Shown here in pieces: positions 61,636-64,000 of a stretch of DNA of 64,000 nt. Both the position numbers and the translations under genes were made by a program. The notes under the pieces were generated by a model, which was not told the origin of the DNA, did not search any database, and saw only the letters and a program-made list of their open reading frames with translations. The first letter of the stretch is position 1. Each line of letters begins with the position of its first letter. Origin of the DNA: Hydrogenimonas thermophila (lineage in GTDB: Bacteria > Campylobacterota > Campylobacteria > Campylobacterales > Hydrogenimonadaceae); NCBI RefSeq assembly GCF_900115615.1, contig NZ_FOXB01000004.1:62001-126000 (forward strand), in the 5' to 3' direction.

Positions 61636-64000
61636 ATGCAAAATATTCAACAGTTAATGAAAGATAGAATTTTAGTTATTGACGGGGCAATGGGAACTCA
61701 GATCCAGTCTATGGATATTCCAGAAGATGCTTGGGAAGGAAAAGAGGGGTGTAATGAGCTTTTAAATGCTACAGCTCCTGAACTGATTCGACAAATTCAC
61801 AAACGATATGCAATGGCTGGAGCTGATCTCATTAAGACAAACACATTCGGCTCAATGAATTGGGTGCTTGATGAGTATGAAATTGGTGATCGTGCCTATG
61901 AGCTTAGCAAAAAAGGGTGTGAACTTGTAAAGTCTGTATGTGAAGAGTTCAGTACGCCTCAAAAACCTCGTTTTTGTCTTGGATCAATTGGACCTGGAAC
62001 GAAACTACCATCTTTAAAGCATATAGAGTATGATGAAATGTATAGTGGCTATCTGGAGATGGCTAAAGGGATGATTGATGGTGGCGTTGATATCTTCTTA
62101 CTTGAGACGTGCCAAGATCCTTTACAGATTAAAGCTGCACTTCATGCTTGTGAAGATGCTTGCAAAGATAAAGAGGTTAAGACCCCGATTATGGTATCGG
62201 TCACAATTGAGCTGAGTGGTTCTATGCTTATTGGTACTGATGCAACAACAATTGCTACTATTATGGAGCCTTTTGATATTCTCTCTTTAGGTTTTAACTG
62301 CGGAACTGGTCCTGAACAGGTTGAAAAGCATGTTAAAACACTATCAGAGCTTTGGCATAAACCTATCTCTGTTCATGCCAATGCTGGATTGCCTCAAAAC
62401 CGTGGTGGTTACACTTACTACCCGATGGGACCTGAAGAGTTTAGTGAGTTGCAAAAAAGTTTTACTAAGTATGATGGTGTTACATTCCTTGGTGGATGCT
62501 GTGGAACAACACCACAACACATCAAAGCTCTATCTGACGCTGTTAAAGGTATGAAGCCTCGTCCAGCTACCGGATCTCATCCAACCTCTCTTGCATCACT
62601 CTTCAATACAGTTCCATTAATGCAAGATCCGGCACCACTGCTCATTGGTGAACGCTCCAATGCTACTGGCTCAAAGGCTTTTCGTGAGCTTTTATTGGCA
62701 GAAGATTATGAAGGTACATTAACGGTTGGACAGCAGCAGGTTCGTGCAGGAGCTCATGTGCTTGATGTTTCTGTAGGATTTGCAGGTCGGGATGAGACTA
62801 AAGATATGCATGAAGTCATAAGTCTTTATGCTCAAAAAATTCCATTGCCGTTAATGCCAGATTCAACACAGGTAAAAGGGCTTGAGACAGCTCTTAAGTG
62901 CATAGGCGGTAAGCCTATTATAAACTCTGTCAACCTTGAAGACGGAATCGAAAAGTTTGATGCAGTCTGCCAACTGGCAAAACGCTTTGGTACATCATTG
63001 GTCTGTTTAACAATTGATGAGCAGGGTATGGCAAAGACAGTTGAGCGCAAACTTGAAGTTGCTGAACGCATTTATGAGCTAGCTACTAAAAAGCATGGTT
63101 TAAAGCCTCAAGATCTTGTGTTTGATGTGTTGACCTTTACTGTTGGGTCTGGTGATGAAGAGTACCGCGATGCGGCCGTGCAGACAATAGAGGCAATTCG
63201 AGAACTTAGACGAAGACACCCTGAAGTTGGTACTACACTTGGACTTTCAAATATCTCTTTTGGATTAGATAAAGATGCAAGACCTTATCTAAACTCTGTA
63301 TTTTTACACCACTGTCTTGAAGCGGGGCTGACTTCTGTTATTATCAATGTTAAGCATATCATCCCTATGAACAGGATAAGCGAAGAGGATCGTAAGGTTT
63401 GTGAAGATCTTCTGTTTAATAACCAAGAAAATGGTGATCCTCTTTTTAAATTCATAGAACACTTTAGTAAAAAAGAGGCGGTTGATCAGGGAGCAGAAGA
63501 TGAAGCTTACCTTAAGATGAGTGATGAGGAGAAGATACATAAACTTCTGCTTGATGGTGATAAAGATAGGATGATTCCGCTTGTAGAAGAGGTACGCCAC
63601 CGCATCTCACCAGAAAAGATTGTCAATGAGATTCTTATAGAAGCTATGAAAGTTGTAGGTGATCTTTTTGGAAGTGGTCAGATGCAGCTTCCGTTTGTTT
63701 TGCAAAGTGCTGAGACAATGAAAGCTACAGTTGATTACCTAAACCCTTATTTGCCAAAGAAAGAGAAAGAGAGTGATACGACACTTATACTTGGTACAGT
63801 TAAAGGGGATGTTCACGATGTTGGTAAGAACCTTGTAGATATTATTCTTACCAACAATGGCTTTAAGGTTGTTAATCTTGGTATCAAAGTGGAACTTGAA
63901 CAGTTTTTAGAAGCTGCAAAAGAGCATAATGCAGATGTCATAGGTTTTAGCGGACTACTAGTTAAATCGACTCAAGTAATGAAAGAGAATCTTGAACAGA
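61636..64000 (+). CDS. metH: Cobalamin-dependent methionine synthase (partial, runs off the window)
   Basis: 788 codons are visible from ATG 61,636 (AGGAAAT site). Domains in order: homocysteine methyltransferase (VIDGAMGTQIQS; zinc ligands in GGCCGTTPQH), the methyltetrahydrofolate/pterin-binding domain (IGERSNATGSKAFRELLLAE), the B12 cap, and the B12-binding domain with GDVHDVGKNLVDI (His ligand of cobalt). The window ends inside that domain. It transfers the methyl group from methyl-THF to homocysteine. Confidence 0.97.
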   Translation, partial: MQNIQQLMKDRILVIDGAMGTQIQSMDIPEDAWEGKEGCNELLNATAPELIRQIHKRYAMAGADLIKTNTFGSMNWVLDEYEIGDRAYELSKKGCELVKSVCEEFSTPQKPRFCLGSIGPGTKLPSLKHIEYDEMYSGYLEMAKGMIDGGVDIFLLETCQDPLQIKAALHACEDACKDKEVKTPIMVSVTIELSGSMLIGTDATTIATIMEPFDILSLGFNCGTGPEQVEKHVKTLSELWHKPISVHANAGLPQNRGGYTYYPMGPEEFSELQKSFTKYDGVTFLGGCCGTTPQHIKALSDAVKGMKPRPATGSHPTSLASLFNTVPLMQDPAPLLIGERSNATGSKAFRELLLAEDYEGTLTVGQQQVRAGAHVLDVSVGFAGRDETKDMHEVISLYAQKIPLPLMPDSTQVKGLETALKCIGGKPIINSVNLEDGIEKFDAVCQLAKRFGTSLVCLTIDEQGMAKTVERKLEVAERIYELATKKHGLKPQDLVFDVLTFTVGSGDEEYRDAAVQTIEAIRELRRRHPEVGTTLGLSNISFGLDKDARPYLNSVFLHHCLEAGLTSVIINVKHIIPMNRISEEDRKVCEDLLFNNQENGDPLFKFIEHFSKKEAVDQGAEDEAYLKMSDEEKIHKLLLDGDKDRMIPLVEEVRHRISPEKIVNEILIEAMKVVGDLFGSGQMQLPFVLQSAETMKATVDYLNPYLPKKEKESDTTLILGTVKGDVHDVGKNLVDIILTNNGFKVVNLGIKVELEQFLEAAKEHNADVIGFSGLLVKSTQVMKENLEQ

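Overview
The window joins a mobile element (about positions 1-28,006) to ordinary chromosome (28,007-64,000) of a member of the Campylobacterota (Epsilonproteobacteria). The chromosomal order fabZ-lpxA-clpX-mreB-mreC followed by carB, the DUF294/exonuclease/ActP/Acs acetate cluster, the HQWKxP-type kinase and the low-GC sequence all fit that phylum. I would guess a free-living, respiratory genus of the Sulfurimonas/Sulfurovum kind, but cannot name one.

Mobile element. A tyrosine recombinase (26,738) reads towards the 3' end of a tRNA-Ser(GCT) gene on the minus strand (28,007-28,097), with an Xis-like gene just before it. This is the usual end of an integrative element; its other end lies left of position 1. 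From left to right it carries small DNA-binding and LPD29-like proteins, a RelE/ParE-type toxin-antitoxin pair, a candidate oriT (2,185-2,224), a 190-bp array of 11-bp repeats, a TraK/ParA(TraL)/third-gene operon, secreted and lipoprotein cargo (two dihaem cytochrome c proteins and a beta-propeller lipoprotein), a probable ribbon-helix-helix protein, a VirD4/TrwB-type coupling protein, a candidate replication origin with paired iterons and a DnaA box (17,525-18,025), a TrwC/TraI (MobF) relaxase-helicase, a repressor-like control region, a DnaB-N/RepA-type ATPase, xis and int. No VirB4-like or other mating-channel gene is visible, so that machinery is either left of the window or supplied in trans. 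Many element genes share one promoter-like motif, AWATATGTATATA, and near-copies of one leader, suggesting a common regulon.

Chromosome, part 1 (28,007-39,800). After two small proteins and pyrF comes a minus-strand acetate module: acs, a DnaQ-like exonuclease, a cNMP/CBS/DUF294 protein, actP, DUF485 (yjcH), an OprD-like porin, and an OmpR-type regulator with a Cache-domain kinase. Spaced direct repeats in front of the porin gene are candidate sites for that regulator.

Chromosome, part 2 (39,800-52,060). Housekeeping genes on the plus strand: a cyclophilin, nadE, queH, fabZ, lpxA, clpX, mreB, mreC, carB, a short Sua5/YrdC-like gene and a small membrane protein.

Chromosome, part 3 (52,071-61,359). 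A signalling cluster: a kinase with an NMT1/THI5-like and a second periplasmic binding domain, its OmpR-type regulator, a divergent giant hybrid kinase whose sensor part is an NCS1 (cytosine/purine/HMP) permease-like domain, and two receiver-GGDEF proteins, one degenerate. The pairing of an HMP-type binding domain with an NCS1-type transporter domain suggests sensing of a pyrimidine or thiamine-precursor compound. The hybrid kinase is broken by one in-frame TGA exactly at a glycine of the ATP-binding G2 box. A promoter block is duplicated in front of the kinase and the first GGDEF gene. The window ends inside metH.
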